Positions 11,930-24,600 of a DNA stretch of 64,000 nucleotides are shown here, piece after piece (within the stretch, counting starts at the first letter, position 1; each line of letters begins with the position of its first letter). Location: NCBI GenBank assembly GCA_001662425.1, contig BDDC01000070.1, positions 1 through 64,000 on the forward strand. The letters run 5' to 3'. Under the pieces are notes generated by a model. That model did no database searches. It was not told where the DNA came from and saw only the letters and a program-made list of their open reading frames with translations. The position numbers were made by a program, and so were the translations under genes. The DNA comes from Chlamydomonas sphaeroides. Lineage: Eukaryota; Chlorophyta; Chlorophyceae; Chlamydomonadales; Chlamydomonadaceae.

Positions 11930-14900
11930 ATGGGCGGGGGCGGCAACCTCAGCCGGCGCCCATGCGTGTGCTCGACCGATGGCACGCTTCTGCTGTGCCC
12001 TTGTGGCAAAGTCGTCAACATTTACAGCGCCGTCACCGGCGTACGCGTCGGCAAGCTCGTGGGCCATACGGCGGAGGTCACCAGCGTAGTTCTGAACCCG
12101 GACGATGACCAGCAGGTCCGTCTGGCAAGGGTTTGAGGGCCGGCATGGCAGGCGTCGGCGGCGGCATGCAGTCGCCGAGCAGCCCCGCCGACAATGGACT
12201 GTCGCAATGACCATTGCTTGCTACGAAAGCTCTCGCTGTAGCGGCTATGAGTCGGGTTTGCCCGGCACGAACCCCAGCCCGCTGGTCGCAACAACTGTCC
12301 ACCTGCCGCTTTCGTAGGTCTACACCTGCTCGGTGGACTCGACAATGCGGCTGTGGAACTTCCGCACTCGTGACGAGCTCAGCCGGATCAGCCTGCGGGA
12401 GCCAGTGCACCACATGGTGCGCCACGGGGGCAGCGGGCAGGAGGTCGCGGGGAGCGCTCACCGCTGCGCTGCCGCAGCCAGGCCGGTCCAGCAACACTGC
12501 CTCGCCATGGGATGGGCATACAGATCCCGGAGCCATGTGCAGCAGCCACCTTCAACAGCCCACACGCCCCTCACAGCAGCCGCCCACACCAGCCCGCACA
12601 CCTGGGTCCCGAGCCCGCCAGGCTATCCGCTCTCCGCTCTCCGCTCTCAGCTGCCTCCGCCCTCCCGCCGCACCTCCCCGCCCAGGTTGTGAACCGGGAG
12701 CTGGGTGTGGCCTACTTCTCGCTCAACATGCGGGACACGGGCGGCCGTGTCGTGGCGTACGACATCAAGACCGGCAAGGTGCGGCGCGCCGCCCGCCATC
12801 CGGGTCGCCTGGCTGGCGGAAATCGACCCCCCAACCTGCCAGTACCCCATGCCCCATGGCCGCTGTCCACCTCCCTCCTGATTTGGACATGTGACCGTCC
12901 CCCCACACCTCCCTGGCCCCGCAGTTCAGCGGTCTGGCCATGAAGACGCGCGGCCCCTCGCCGCTGGCGCTGAGCCCCGCGGGCGGCTTCTGCTGCTCCG
13001 TGGACCGCCACTCGCTGTACGTGTGGCGGGCGGGCAGCGACATCTACCAGCCGCTCAACCTGCACCACACCAAGCCCTACACGGTGCGGCGCTGGTGCCG
13101 GGAGGGTGGGGGTGAGGGCGGCCATGCGGAGAGGGCGCGGCGACCGAGGCAGGGGGGCAGGTACGGCGGCGTCCGGGCCGGGCCTCCCGCCGGCCCGCCT
13201 CCACCTGGTGTGTCACTCACTGCCCGGCCCCTCCGTGTCACCCCATCAACCTCGGACCCTGCCCCCTCCCGCCCCTCGTTAGTGCCTGGCGGTGTCGGAC
13301 GACGACTCAATGCTTGTGGCGGGCGACGCCTCGGGCCGCCTCCTGCTCTACCGCTCCTTTGCGGAGCACGTGCCCTCGGCGCTACGCCAGGAGGAGCACC
13401 GAGGTGAGCCAGCTGGCCAGGCTCACATGGGCGCAACCGCTGGATGCGGTGTCGTGGTCCATCGCAACGGGCAGAGGGCGTTCTGAAGGCATGCAGCGAC
13501 TGGGGCCGCGAGGGCGCGCAGTCATGCCGTGCAACAGTAGCCGGCTGGTCCGACGGCAGGAAACCACGGAAACGGCCGGCGGTCGCCTGAAATCGGGCTG
13601 GGCGTAGGCTGGACTCGATAGGCAGCGACCTAAATCGGCGGGCTGTCAGCTCACGCGCGCGGTCAGCTCAGGCCATGCCTGCGATAGCCATGGCACCTTC
13701 AAGGGTCCGGCAGGTTGCCGCGCTGCTCGGCAGTCCACGACCCACAGGTGCACGTCCGGTCCTGCGGCTGGGCGGCCGCGCATGGGGCCCTCTGCCCCTC
13801 GCTGGGCGGCAGCCGGTGTGCGGTGCCACGCCGCCCGAATGTCGCCAGCCGCCCACCGCTCCCGCCCCCGCCCCTCCGCCATGCTTCCTCCCTCCCCTCC
13901 CCCCAGGCAAGGTGCACCTGGCGCCAGGCCAGGGGCCCCCGCTCACAACGCTGCACTGGCACTCGGCGGCCGTGGGCGCGGTGGCCTTCACGCAGGACGG
14001 TGCGTGCCCGGGGCGGAGCTGGGGGCTCGGCGGCATGGCAGGGCCGGAGGGACCCCGGCGCCGCGCACGCAGCGCGGGGCCAGACTCGCGATGTGCGCAG
14101 CAGGCGCCGGACCCTGGCCGCTGTCGCTGCACCCTTCCCGTCGGCTTGCATCGCTTCATTCCTTGTTCAGCTTGTCGCGTCGTCTCGTTTTGCTCCACCT
14201 TCCCGCCTGCGCTCGTCCTCGTCCTCTTCCCTCGCCTCTCCCCGCCCACCACCCCAGGCGCCTACATGCTGTCGGGCGGCCAGGAGGGCGTGCTGGTGAT
14301 ATGGCAGCTGGAGACGCTGAGCCGCAACTTCCTGCCGCGCCTGGGCGGGCCCATCGTGGGGCTGCACCCCTACCCCTCGGACCCCGCCAAGTTTGTGGTG
14401 CGGCAGGCGGACAACACCATCCGCATCGTCAACCTGGCCACCATGAAGGTGCGTGCAAGGGACCCGGCGGGCGCTGCGTTGGTCACTAGGCACAACCGGT
14501 ATGTAAGGAGCAGGGAGACAGCGCGGCGCCGCCGGCGTCGTGATTGCAACCCGCTCGCACGCTGACGTCGCCGCCCCCGCCCGTCCTGCAGGTCGAGCAG
14601 TCGATCGTGGGGATCCGGCCGCCGCCGCCCGGCCTGCCGCCGCCCGCGGGCCCCGCCGGCTGCTGCACGGCGCTGCTGTCGCCCGGCGCGGCGGCGGGGC
14701 GCTCCGTGGGCGCGGTGGGCGCGGCGGGCGTGCTGGTGCTGCCCTGCGACAACACGCAGCTGCAGTTCTACGACATTGCGCGCGACCGGCACATCGACAG
14801 CCTGCAGGTGCGCGAGCGTGTGTGGCACGGGGCGAGGACACCGCCGGCAGCGGTGATAGGGGTCGTTGCACACCGCAAACGCGGCGCTGTGTGTGCGGCA

Positions 14901-17159
14901 GCTCGTTATTCTACAGCAGCGTGGACTGCACAGGCACCACAGTCAGCCGGCGTGACAGGAGCCCCGACAAGCGCCGTGGCCGTGGGTGCCGCGCCGCCGC
15001 GCGTCGCCCCTGGGCAGCATGGCGGCCAGCTTGCGCCGCGGCCGGCCATCAGCCCCGCACCCCGGCGCCCTGCTGGACCCTCTCGCGTGGCTGCACCCTG
15101 CCCGCACCTCCCCGACCTGCCCCTCCCTCGGCCGCAGGTGACGCCCCGCAACTTTGTGACCACCTTCCGCGAGGCGTCCGCGGCCGCAGCCGCCGTGGCG
15201 GGCGGCGCCACGGGCCCAACGCCGCCCTATGTGTCGCACCTGGCCTTCAGCTCGGACGGCCTGGTCATGGCCACCGTGGACCTCAGGTGCGCGGGAGCAG
15301 GGCATGGGGCATGGGGCATGGGGCACGGCCTGAGGCTGGGCTGACAAGGGTGTGTGCCGGGAGCCTGAGCTGGCAGCTTGCAAGGGGCTTCGGGAGGGTG
15401 CGTCGCAGCCGGAGGGGCAGCCGGAGGGGCCCCACATGGCCCTGAGGCTGGGGAGAGCAGAGCCCCAGGGGGTGTGGAGGGTAGCCACAGGGGTGGGAGC
15501 ATGGGGCATAGCCTACTAGCGCCTGGGCCTAGGTAGTATGGGCCGAGAGTTCGAGCTCGACAAGGCCTACCCTCTGAGCACCTACCACCGACGCCCGTCC
15601 CCGCAGGCCCGACGCCGGCCCGTACGGCTCCACGGAGGCGACCCTGCGCTTCTGGGACGCGTCCAAGCCCGGCGCCGTGGCCACCCGCGGCAAGTACGCG
15701 CTCAACACGCGCGTGGACGAGCCGCACCCGCAGTCGGTGTCGTCGCTGGCGTACCACCCCACGCGCAACGTGGCCGTGACCACTGGCGGCAGCGGCAGCG
15801 ACAGCGAGTTCCGGGTGTGGGTGCAGGAGCGGCGGCCGTCGGCGCCGCCCGAGGACGCGCCGTCGGGCTCGGGCCGCGTGCCGCAGGACGTGGCGCACAC
15901 GCACTGGCGCTGCAGCAGCACGGGCGGCTACAAGGGGCTGCCGCTGGGCGCGGCGGCGTTCAGCGCCGACGGCAGCGTGCTGGCGGTGGCGGCAGCGGCG
16001 CGCGTGACGCTGTGGGACGCGGAGAGCAGCGCGCTGGCGGCGGTGCTGCCGGCGGCGACGGCCGCGGCCGGCGGCTCGGCGGCAGCGGCGGCCATCACGC
16101 AGCTAGCGTTTATCCCCGGCACGCCCTTCCTGGCCGCCGCCTCGCCCACCTGCCTAGCGGTGTACAACCTGCTGACGGCCGCGCTGCACTGGTCCATACC
16201 CTACGGCGCCATCTCGCTCAGCGCCGACGCGGCGCACGGGCTGCTGGCGGTGGCCATGCCCGCGCCCATGCCGCCGTCGCCGGCGCCGGCACCCGCGGCG
16301 GCGCCGACGCCAGCGCCGGCGGCCGCCGAGGGCGCGCAGAAGCACGGCGACGGCCAGGAGCACGGGCAAGGGCAGGGGCACCACAAGGGCCGCAGCCACC
16401 AAAAGGGCGGCGCGGCGCAGCAGCCGCCTCAGCCCCGGCCCGCGTGCCATGTGCTGGTGCTGGACCCGCGGGACGGCTCGCCGCGCTTCCACTGCCACGT
16501 GCCGGGCGCGCACACGGTGCACCTCTCGCACCTGCCCGCGGCCCCCACCGCGGCGGCGTCGGGCTCGGCGGCGGCGCCTGCCGGCGCCGGCTCCAAATCG
16601 CGCGACCAGGCCGCCGGCTGCGGCGCGCTGCTCATCCTGCGCGACGACCGACACTATTCGGTGGCGGCGCTGCCAGGTGAGGGCAACGAACGCGGGTGGC
16701 GTGAAGGGCCAGGGCGCGGGTGGCGGGGCCCGGTGGGTGTGTTCATCGTTGGGACCAGGCGTGGGTGTCCGGAGCTCCATCCACACTGTGCGCAGGGCTG
16801 CGCTGAACACCTGTTGCGCGCGCTCCCCGCCCTGCTGGACCCTCCGCGCTAACCCCGCCCTGGCCTCGCTCCCGCCTGCAGGTTCGGACGCTGCCGCCGA
16901 CGCAGACGAGGCGGGGCCCAGCCAGGCGCTGCTGGCGGCAGAGGCGCCTCAGTCGGCGCTGGAGGCGCTGATTGGCAAGCAGCGGAGCTCTGGCGGCGCG
17001 GCGCCCATGGACGTGGACGGGGCCGCAGCCGGCTCCACGGCCGCGCCGGGCGGGCGGCCACGCTGGGCGGAGCTCTTCGACGCGCCCTCGCATGCGCTGC
17101 CGCCGCCCTCGGCGCTGGCGAACGCGTTCCTGTCGCTGCTCACGTCCACAGAGGCGTGA
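11930..17159 (+). CDS. WDR75: WDR75 / Utp17 (Nan1) WD40 protein of the small-subunit processome
   Basis: Eleven exons join in phase: 11930-12115, 12318-12416, 12686-12778, 12925-13083, 13283-13403, 13907-13999, 14258-14448, 14592-14807, 15138-15286, 15607-16676 and 16882-17159. The product is about 884 residues; human WDR75 is 830. The protein acts in the nucleolus as a t-UTP subunit needed for rDNA transcription and pre-18S processing. Collinear family landmarks are VNIYSAVTGVRVGKLVGH, YTCSVDSTMRLWNF, LAVSDDDSMLVAGDASG, LHWHSAAVGAVAF, the SGGQEGVLVIW...NFLPRLG block, DNTQLQFYD, DEPHPQSVSSLAYHP, and the closing DAPSHALPPPSALANAFL, matching the TPAHVLP ending of animal WDR75. Exon 10 contains an Ala/Pro- and His/Gln-rich insert. 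The ATG at 11930 directly precedes the first repeat and leaves a short N-terminus compared with animals, so an extra 5' exon cannot be ruled out. Confidence 0.86.
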
Positions 17160-18627
17160 TGCGGGGGGGCTCGTGACGGTTGGCGGCTGGCGGAGGGCGT
17201 TCGTGGCCCCTGCGCTGGCGGGGGAGCAGGGTGAGCGGGTGGCTGGAGGGGAGGATGTGGGCTGGTGGTGGGCGGCAGGCGATAGCTAGGCGCAACGACG
17301 GTGTATGTGCTGCGCCGCGGCATGAGCGAGTGGACTGCGGGTGCTGTTGGACGGGTGCGTCGCTTTATTTGCCAGCAGGATGCCTGCGCGCGTGGCGTTG
17401 GCCCGCCTGGCCTCCGTGCATGTGTGCAACCGGACGTGAGGCTGCGATGCATGGCGTGTCACGACGACGGCCTCTGCGCGTGTGCCGCTCAGCCGTGCGG
17501 CTTTGCGCACGCCGCACCGCCGCAGCTGGCCGCAATCGTTTCGCAGATAGAATGCTCCCCATCCCCGGCCTGCAGCAGTGCTCCAGCCACCAGGCAGCGC
17601 CGAGCCGCTAAGTATGACTCCATGCGGCCCTCCTTCGCGATCTCACGTTGTCCCTGTCCAGCTGCATGCACGCTTCCGCGCCGCCCGCCCGCCCCTCCGC
17701 GACTCAGAGGATCACGGACATGCCCCACGCACTCGCCGCCCTCCCACGATATAGTAAATCCTCGTTTTCGCAGGCTCGTACCCCTGGCTTCGCTTTAGTT
17801 TTACATAAGTAGTGATTTTGCATAGGGCAGAGACGAAGAAGCAGTCTGGTCACAACACTACTAGTGCCGCGACGTCGACGACCGGAAACGTACGGCACGG
17901 CCCCCTGCGTCACCACGAACCCATGGCCTTCCGTCGCATCTCAGCGCCACACAAGATTAAGAAGCCTTGAACAAGGACGGGGCGAGCCATGCACCCATGC
18001 GCAGCTGGGGAGGTTTAGAAGCCTTGTGACCCGCCATGTGAATCTATGCGCATCTTCACGCAGACGCCGTAGTTGGGCTAAACGTCCGACACGTGTCCTT
18101 CCGCGCCTGGCAACAAGGCCGGCGCAACACAAACAACCAAACGAGCGTGGCGTGAGAGTTCTCGAACTACCGTATTGTAGGCAACAAAGGCCCATCCCAC
18201 GACGTCGGGACAACCCTGCCTGCCGGTAAGCCAGTTCCTGCCCCGAGCCAGGTCCTACGTCCTAGCGCAACGTGCTCCCAATCACAAAATACCCCAACCT
18301 CCCTAGCCGAACGCGCGCATCAAACCGCCGCGTGGTCGCCGACAATCTCAGCACTGGAGTCACTACTGCATGCATCATAAGCATATAAGCCGCTGCCTTC
18401 AGAGGCGGCGTAACCAGGTCCTTTTGCCCCACGCGCACTTCCAGCCCCCAACGAAGCCGCCGCTGCCGCGCACGGCCGCATCCCAAACCAAGGCACAGCC
18501 GTCCGGTAGGCCTGAAGCGGCCACTGCGGGCCTCAGCGCCATGCGATGAACTGCCGCCGCCACCCGCACACCCCATCAGGTGCGTGGCGCTTGGAGGACC
18601 CAGCGCCCTCTGCCCATCTCGCCCGCC
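17160..18627. other. Convergent intergenic region between WDR75 and the channel gene
   Basis: Both neighbours end here, so the region should hold two 3' UTRs. A minus-strand TGTAA (TTACA at about 17801-17805) could be the channel gene's polyadenylation signal, implying a long 3' UTR of about 0.8 kb. A partial copy of the dispersed repeat lies at 17979-18017. No coding exon is supported. Confidence 0.45.
17979..18017 (+). repeat. Dispersed repeat family, copy 2 (partial)
   Basis: It contains GGGGCGAGCCATGCACCCAT followed by GCGCAGCTGGGGAGGTTT, the 3' half of the repeat seen at 10.7, 44.8 and 46.5 kb. The downstream GTGACCC also matches the 44.8 kb copy. The 5' half with CCGCATAATGACCGAC is missing here. 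Confidence 0.7.
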
Positions 18628-21600
18628 TCACGAGCTCGCCCTGGCCATCGTGGTGGTGCGGTTGAGCGTCTCCATCACGGCCTTGGCCACCGCCTGCTGC
18701 AGCAGCTCCGGGTCGATGGTCACCAGCGGCGGCGGCGCGGCGGCCGTCGGGACCAGGATCATGGGGCCGCTCGACAGCGCCGGAGCCAGGGCCGCCGCGC
18801 CGCTGTCTGAGCCGCCCGCGCCGCCCTCGGAGCCGTGGCCGTCGCCAGAGTCCTGCGGCGCGGCCGCGGCGAGCCCGGGGCCTGGCGGGGCTGACAGCGC
18901 AGATGCGGCCGCGGCCGCGCGGCCGCCGCTGGTCGCGGTGGTCGGGCGGCCGTTCTTGGTCTTGCTGCCGGCGCCGCCTGCGATGTAGCCACGGCCCCCG
19001 GGCTTGGCGTCGAGCAGCTTGCGGATGCCGGTGATGGTGCGGTCGTTGTCCTGGGGGGCGGAGGTAGAGAGGGAGGGGCGGGGGTGGGGAGAGTTGATGA
19101 ATGGGGTTAGTGCCAGGCGGCACACAGCCGCTCCGACCCGCCTATTGGCAACCAAGATCCGGGCGGCGGGGTCCGTGCCCAAGCAGCGCGCTGTGCAGGC
19201 CCAGTGCCCAGCATCTCCCGGCGCTGTCGTCAGCCCCCCCGGCCCCAGCCCCCGCCGCCGCGCACCTGCATCTCCTGCAGCTCCTGCTGCTGGCCCTCGG
19301 TGATGAGCGCGGGCATGGGGCCGTAGATGGCCACCACAGCTCGCACCAGCTGGGGTGGGGGAGAGACAGGGCGAGGCGAGGGCGGGTGTATTCCAGTGTT
19401 AGGTAGAACAGAACCCCACACGCGGCACAGCACGCCCCGGGTAGAGTGGCGCGTCGGCGGTGCGCGAAGGGAATGCGGTTAAATGCACCTGTGCGGAAGC
19501 GAAGCCCTGCCTGACCCGGGAGGAATGGCGCGTGTATGTGGGGTCAGGCTACACGAGGTGCACCTGGTCGGCGTCAGCGAGGACGTGCTCTGGATGGGAT
19601 GCTACTGCTGCCGGTGCACTGCAGCAGCCCGCCACCGGCCCACAAGGCGCAGTGCGCTTGTGGCCAGGCCTGCGCGCCAGCCACAGCACACCCGCACCCG
19701 CAACTAGCACAGCTGGGGCCGTGCGGGCGCAGCAGGATGCCAGCCCACGCCGCCGCCGCCGGCCCCTGCTGTCAGTGCCCACCTTCTTGAGGTCCTCGTC
19801 GTGCTCGTCGGTGGCGTCCAGGAAGGGCCAGAAGGGGTTGGGCCGGCACCACAGCCGCAGCGCGTTGAACGCCAGCCGCACCTTGCTGCCGCCGTGCTTG
19901 ACGGCAGCCCACAGCTGCGAGCACCAGCGACCGCAGCCACTGCCAGAGGCAGCCGCGCCGGCGGCACCGGCCGGCGGCGTAGCGGTGTTGGCGGGGGCGC
20001 CCGCGGGCTGGCCGGGCGGCTGAGCAGCGGGGTCCACTGCGCCATTGCCGCTCTCCACGTCGGGCTCGTCCGGTGCCTTGCCGTCCTCGCCTGGACCCTT
20101 GGTCAGGCTGGCGTCGTCGCGCCGCCTGCGGGGTGGCCGTCACCGTGGGTTGGTGGCTGCGATGGCGACAGCGGGGTTGCGGAGAGGACGGGTTGCAATG
20201 ACGCCCCGCCAGCAGTGCGGCACCCCCCGCCGCACTTGAGCAGCAGGCGGCCCAGCGCTCGGCGGTGTTGCGCCTGCAGCGCGCGGCCCACGGCGCAGGG
20301 CCCCGCCAGCAGCAGCCGCATCAGCTCGTCCTCGTACGCCTGGCGAGGCAGCGCATGGGGTATGTAAGCGGAGGCAGGGTGCCAGGGTTTGTGTGGGCAG
20401 CGCACTGCCGTCTCTGCTCCATACGCAACCTTTCCGCCAACATTGGGCCACATAGCCAACCGCCGCCTCGCAGCCGCCAGCGCCCCAACGGCCACCAGTG
20501 CCCTCAATCAGCGCCCCCGCCCACCGGCACGTAGAAGCGCAGCTCCGCCGCATCCAGCAGCTGCCGGCAGCCCCTGCCAGAAGCCGCACCGCCTTCGGCG
20601 TCCGCCGCCGCCGCGCTAGCCGCGACCATGTCCCCGGGCTCGGCGGCCATCTCGATCATGCGCACGGGGCCGAACACCTTGCGCACGGCACCGAACACCC
20701 GGTGAGGCCCCTGCTCATGCAGCTGCGGGTGATGTACGACAGGCGTGACGTGTACGGCAGACACGGAGTCCTCGCTGTACAGCCGCCACATGCTGTACGC
20801 GGCCTTGGCGTCCTCCAGGCGGGAGGCGCCCACCTGCGCACGGGGTACGACAAAGTTACGGCAGCGCAACTCATGTACGACAGCGTACGGCCCGCCACAT
20901 GGATTCCCCGGCCCCAATCCTCCTCGCTCGTCGCCCTTGCCCAGCTCCTTCGCCCTGCCTATCCTTCGTCCTCTCCCTCCCTCCCCGCCACGACTCACCT
21001 TGACCTCTCGTCCCCCGCCGGTGACCACCACGTCGTCCCCGGTCCAGGGAAACATCGAAACGAGCGAGTGGGCCGGGCCCAGGACGCCACCGCCGCCGGG
21101 GCCGGGCCGCGACGGGGGGCCCGCCGCGGGCGAGACCGCGGGCAGGGAGCGCTGCGGGGACAGGCGTGGGCGCCGGGGCGGGGAGGTGTGGTGTCCGCCT
21201 GCGGATGCAGGTGCCCGGGCTAGAGAAGCACGAGTGAGCACCCCCACGGGGGCCGGGTGGGCGGTCATGCCCGTGCAGCACGTCGCCTCCACGCCGCCAC
21301 ATGCGGGCTGCCCCGTCACCCCGCTGGCGAGCCGCCGCTCGGCGCCTGGCCGCCGCCCCAGCCCCCGCTGGCCGCCCCAGCCCCCTCCGTCCCCTTCGCT
21401 GCTTGGCGCCATCTCCCATCTTTCCCGCTGCAGGTGCAGCCCTCCCCCCGCCCTGTGCCGCACCTTGAGGGACACCTGCGACTGCACCTGGTACGACGCA
21501 AAGGGATGCACGGCGGGCCCCACGTGGGGGTACAGGGACGAGGAGGAGGGGGAGGGGGAGGGGGCGCCCGGCGGCGGGGGCCCCAGAACTCCGGAGGTCA

Positions 21601-24600
21601 TGGGGAGGATGGCATGGAAGGCGGTGGGCAGGTTCAGTGTAGGCGCCTCGTCCTCATCGCCCTCGGGGATGTGTCCCAGGGTCGCCGCGGCGGGGGCCGC
21701 CACAGGGGCCGGCGGCGGCGCGCCGGCGGGGGCGCCTGCCGTGGCGTCGGCAGCGGTGCGCAGGGCGCCCTTGAACACCTGAGGGTGGGCACCGTGCGTT
21801 GCGCTCGCGTCATGCCACTCCCTGCTCCCCCTGCCACGCCACAAACGGCCCAGGTCCACAGCGAGTTGCTGCTCCACTTCCCCGGTGCTTGGTCCGGTTG
21901 CCACCGTAGATAGGCGGCATCCCAGAAACCGCAGGCGTGGCCCTTGCGAACGAGCGCAGCAGCACACACCGGAGACCCACCGGCATGGTGTTGAGGCGCT
22001 GCATGGTGTGGTCAGAAAAGTAGTTGACCAGCGCCCGCATGTGGGGCGACGAGGCCAGCCGCCAGCGAGCCCAGGTGTAGGCCATCGAGTGCGTGCCGCC
22101 TGGGTGGGGGGAGGGCGAGGAGGGGTAGCGCGTGCGGAGGTGCGCGAGTGATGGGCATGGGCCTAGCACCGTGTCCCCTTGACACCCGATGACGCCAGCC
22201 CCCCGTGCGGGCATCGCCCCCGCGGCCCGCGCCCTTGCCTTCAACACTGCACGCACACCTTCCACGCGGGTTCCCCACGCCCTCGGCCCTTCCCGCCTTG
22301 CGGCACAGAAGCTGCGCCCCCCCCCCCACACACACATGCACCCTCCCTCCCTCCCCCCTTTCCCTTACCCCTCTTGTCGCCCTTGCTGTACACCATCTTG
22401 CCGCGGCTGTCCACCACAGCCGCCTTGAGCTCATCGGCGCCAGCCACCAGCAGCTCAAAGTCCCTGTGCAGCGGTTGGCAGGCACAGCGCGAGGTTGGCA
22501 GGCACAGCGCGATGCGCAGGGGCCGAGTGAGGGCAGGGCCCCGCGCGAGCCCTCAACAGGCAGGCCCTGCATCCTCCCGGCGCCCTGCCCCGGCGCCTGG
22601 CACCGAGCCGTACACCCGCCCGTGCGCCGTACCTGTGGTACGACTCGAGCGTGTACAGCCGCACGCGGCGCGGCAGGTCCGCCCAGTAGCGCAGGAAGCG
22701 GCGGGGCCACGACACGCGCGCCGGGGCCGCGGGCCGGGGCGGCGGCGGCTGCCCAGCCGTTGCGCCGGGCCCCTGCTGGGGCTGGGCCGCGCCGTCCTGC
22801 TGCAGCTCCTCCAGCTCCTCCTCCGGCTGGGGCCCGATCCGAGGCACCCAGCTGTAGGCAAACTGCTTGGCCGCCAGCCATTGGCCGCAGCGCTGCCAGC
22901 GGCCCTCGCCGGGGTTGAGCGGCGGCAGCACGTGCTGCGCGGGGCCGGCCGCCGAGGAGCGCCCGCTGCTGGCGCGGCTGTAGGTGCCGCTGCGGCCGCT
23001 GACGGCGCGGACGCTGCCGCTGGCGCCGCCGGGGACGCGGCCGCTGCGGGCGCTGTAGGCGCGGCCGCTGCCTCTTTGGCCGCTGGCCATGCGTCCGCTC
23101 CCGTCCAGGCCGCTGGGCATGCTGCCGCTGCCGTTGAGGCCGCTGGAGGCGGGGCTGCTGCTGATAGGCAGGCCGCTGGGGGCGCTTCCGGTGTGGTCAG
23201 GGGGTGCTCCGGGCTTGCCGTCGGCCTCACCATCGTACATGTCAAACATGGTGACGTAGGCGTCGGTCCAAAAGGTCCAGGGCCGGGTACGCCGCACCTT
23301 GCGCTGCTGCTGCTGCTGCTGAGGATGCTGTCCCGCGTCACCGCTGGCTGGCTGCGAGGCCCCGTCAGAGCTACCGCAGCAGCAGGGGCAGTCGCCGCCG
23401 CCGCCGCCTCCACCACAGCCGCCGCCTCCGCAGCACTTGACGCCGCCGCTGGGTGCCGGCAGCGGCTGGCCCTTGGCGTTGCGGCCGGCACGGTAGCAGG
23501 TGAGGCGCAGCGGGTCGGTGAGGAGGGACCAGTAGACGATGAGGAAGTAGACGCGAAGGCGGTGGTACCTGGAGTCGAAGGGGGCGGGTTGATGGTTGAG
23601 GAGGCGCTGGGGCACGGGCTGGGGTTTGCTCGCGAGGCCCGCCCGAGTCGTGCTGAAGGCAGCACCAGCGGCCGAGCGCGGACATGGGACAGGCCGCAAG
23701 GCAGCCGGAGAGGGCGCGGGAGTACTGAACGCAGTGCGCCTTACCAAAAGAACAAGTCGTAGATGATGTAGAGCAGGAAGATGGTGTCGTTGTCCACCGT
23801 GTCGCGCTTGGCCGCCTCGTAGGCGCGCGTGAAGATGGCGAGCAGCGTGTTCTGCACCACCAGCGCCAGCAGCAGCACAGACAGCCTGGGGGGAGGGGAG
23901 GCGAGCAAGAAACAGGAGCGGGGGGCCAGGCATGCGGCAGGGTGAGAAGATCGCGGACCGCTGGGCACCACCATCGCACGGTTTGCCTGCTGGGGTAACC
24001 CGAGCCACCAAGGCCCACACCAAGAACACCGCGGTAGAAACCCCCCACCGTGCCCCGCTCCCGGCCCACTCCCGCGTGCCCCAACCGCCTCCTCACGCAC
24101 CGGCTTTGCTTCCCGCACGGGTGCATCTAATCGCATCCCTACTTTGTTCCGCCCTACAAAGTTTTAACGCACCAAAAGAACACCACCACAGCCTCGTCGT
24201 ATCGGCCCAGGCCGTTGCCGTCCTGAGTGGGGGGCGCAGGGCAGGCAGGCAGCAGGGTGCGCAGCCGTCGGCCCTCGTGGGCTAGGAGGTGCGCTGCAGC
24301 CGGCGCCGCCAGCGACCTGAGACCCCCGCTATTGGCGCCTGGACCGCACCTTGGCCCTTGGCCAGGAACGCCCAGCCCGCAATCCACGCCCTCCCTGCAG
24401 ACTGTACGCACCGTGACGAACTCGTCGTAGGACAGGAAGCCAAACGACAGCCGCGTCATCGCTGACAAGCCGGCGCCAAACTCTGCGGGAGACGGAAGGG
24501 GTGCCAAGCGCCGGTGAGTGCGGGCCGCCGGCGCTCGCAATGCCGTCGCCCGGACTGCTGGCTGCCTGCCGTAGCCCTGCAGGGGGTGCGGACGGCCCCC

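Noticed and set aside
20504..21967. 487-codon continuous minus-strand frame
   Set aside because: Parts are real exons of the channel gene (26-28), but the frame reads through introns with good GTGAG/CAG borders. The spliced model was used instead.
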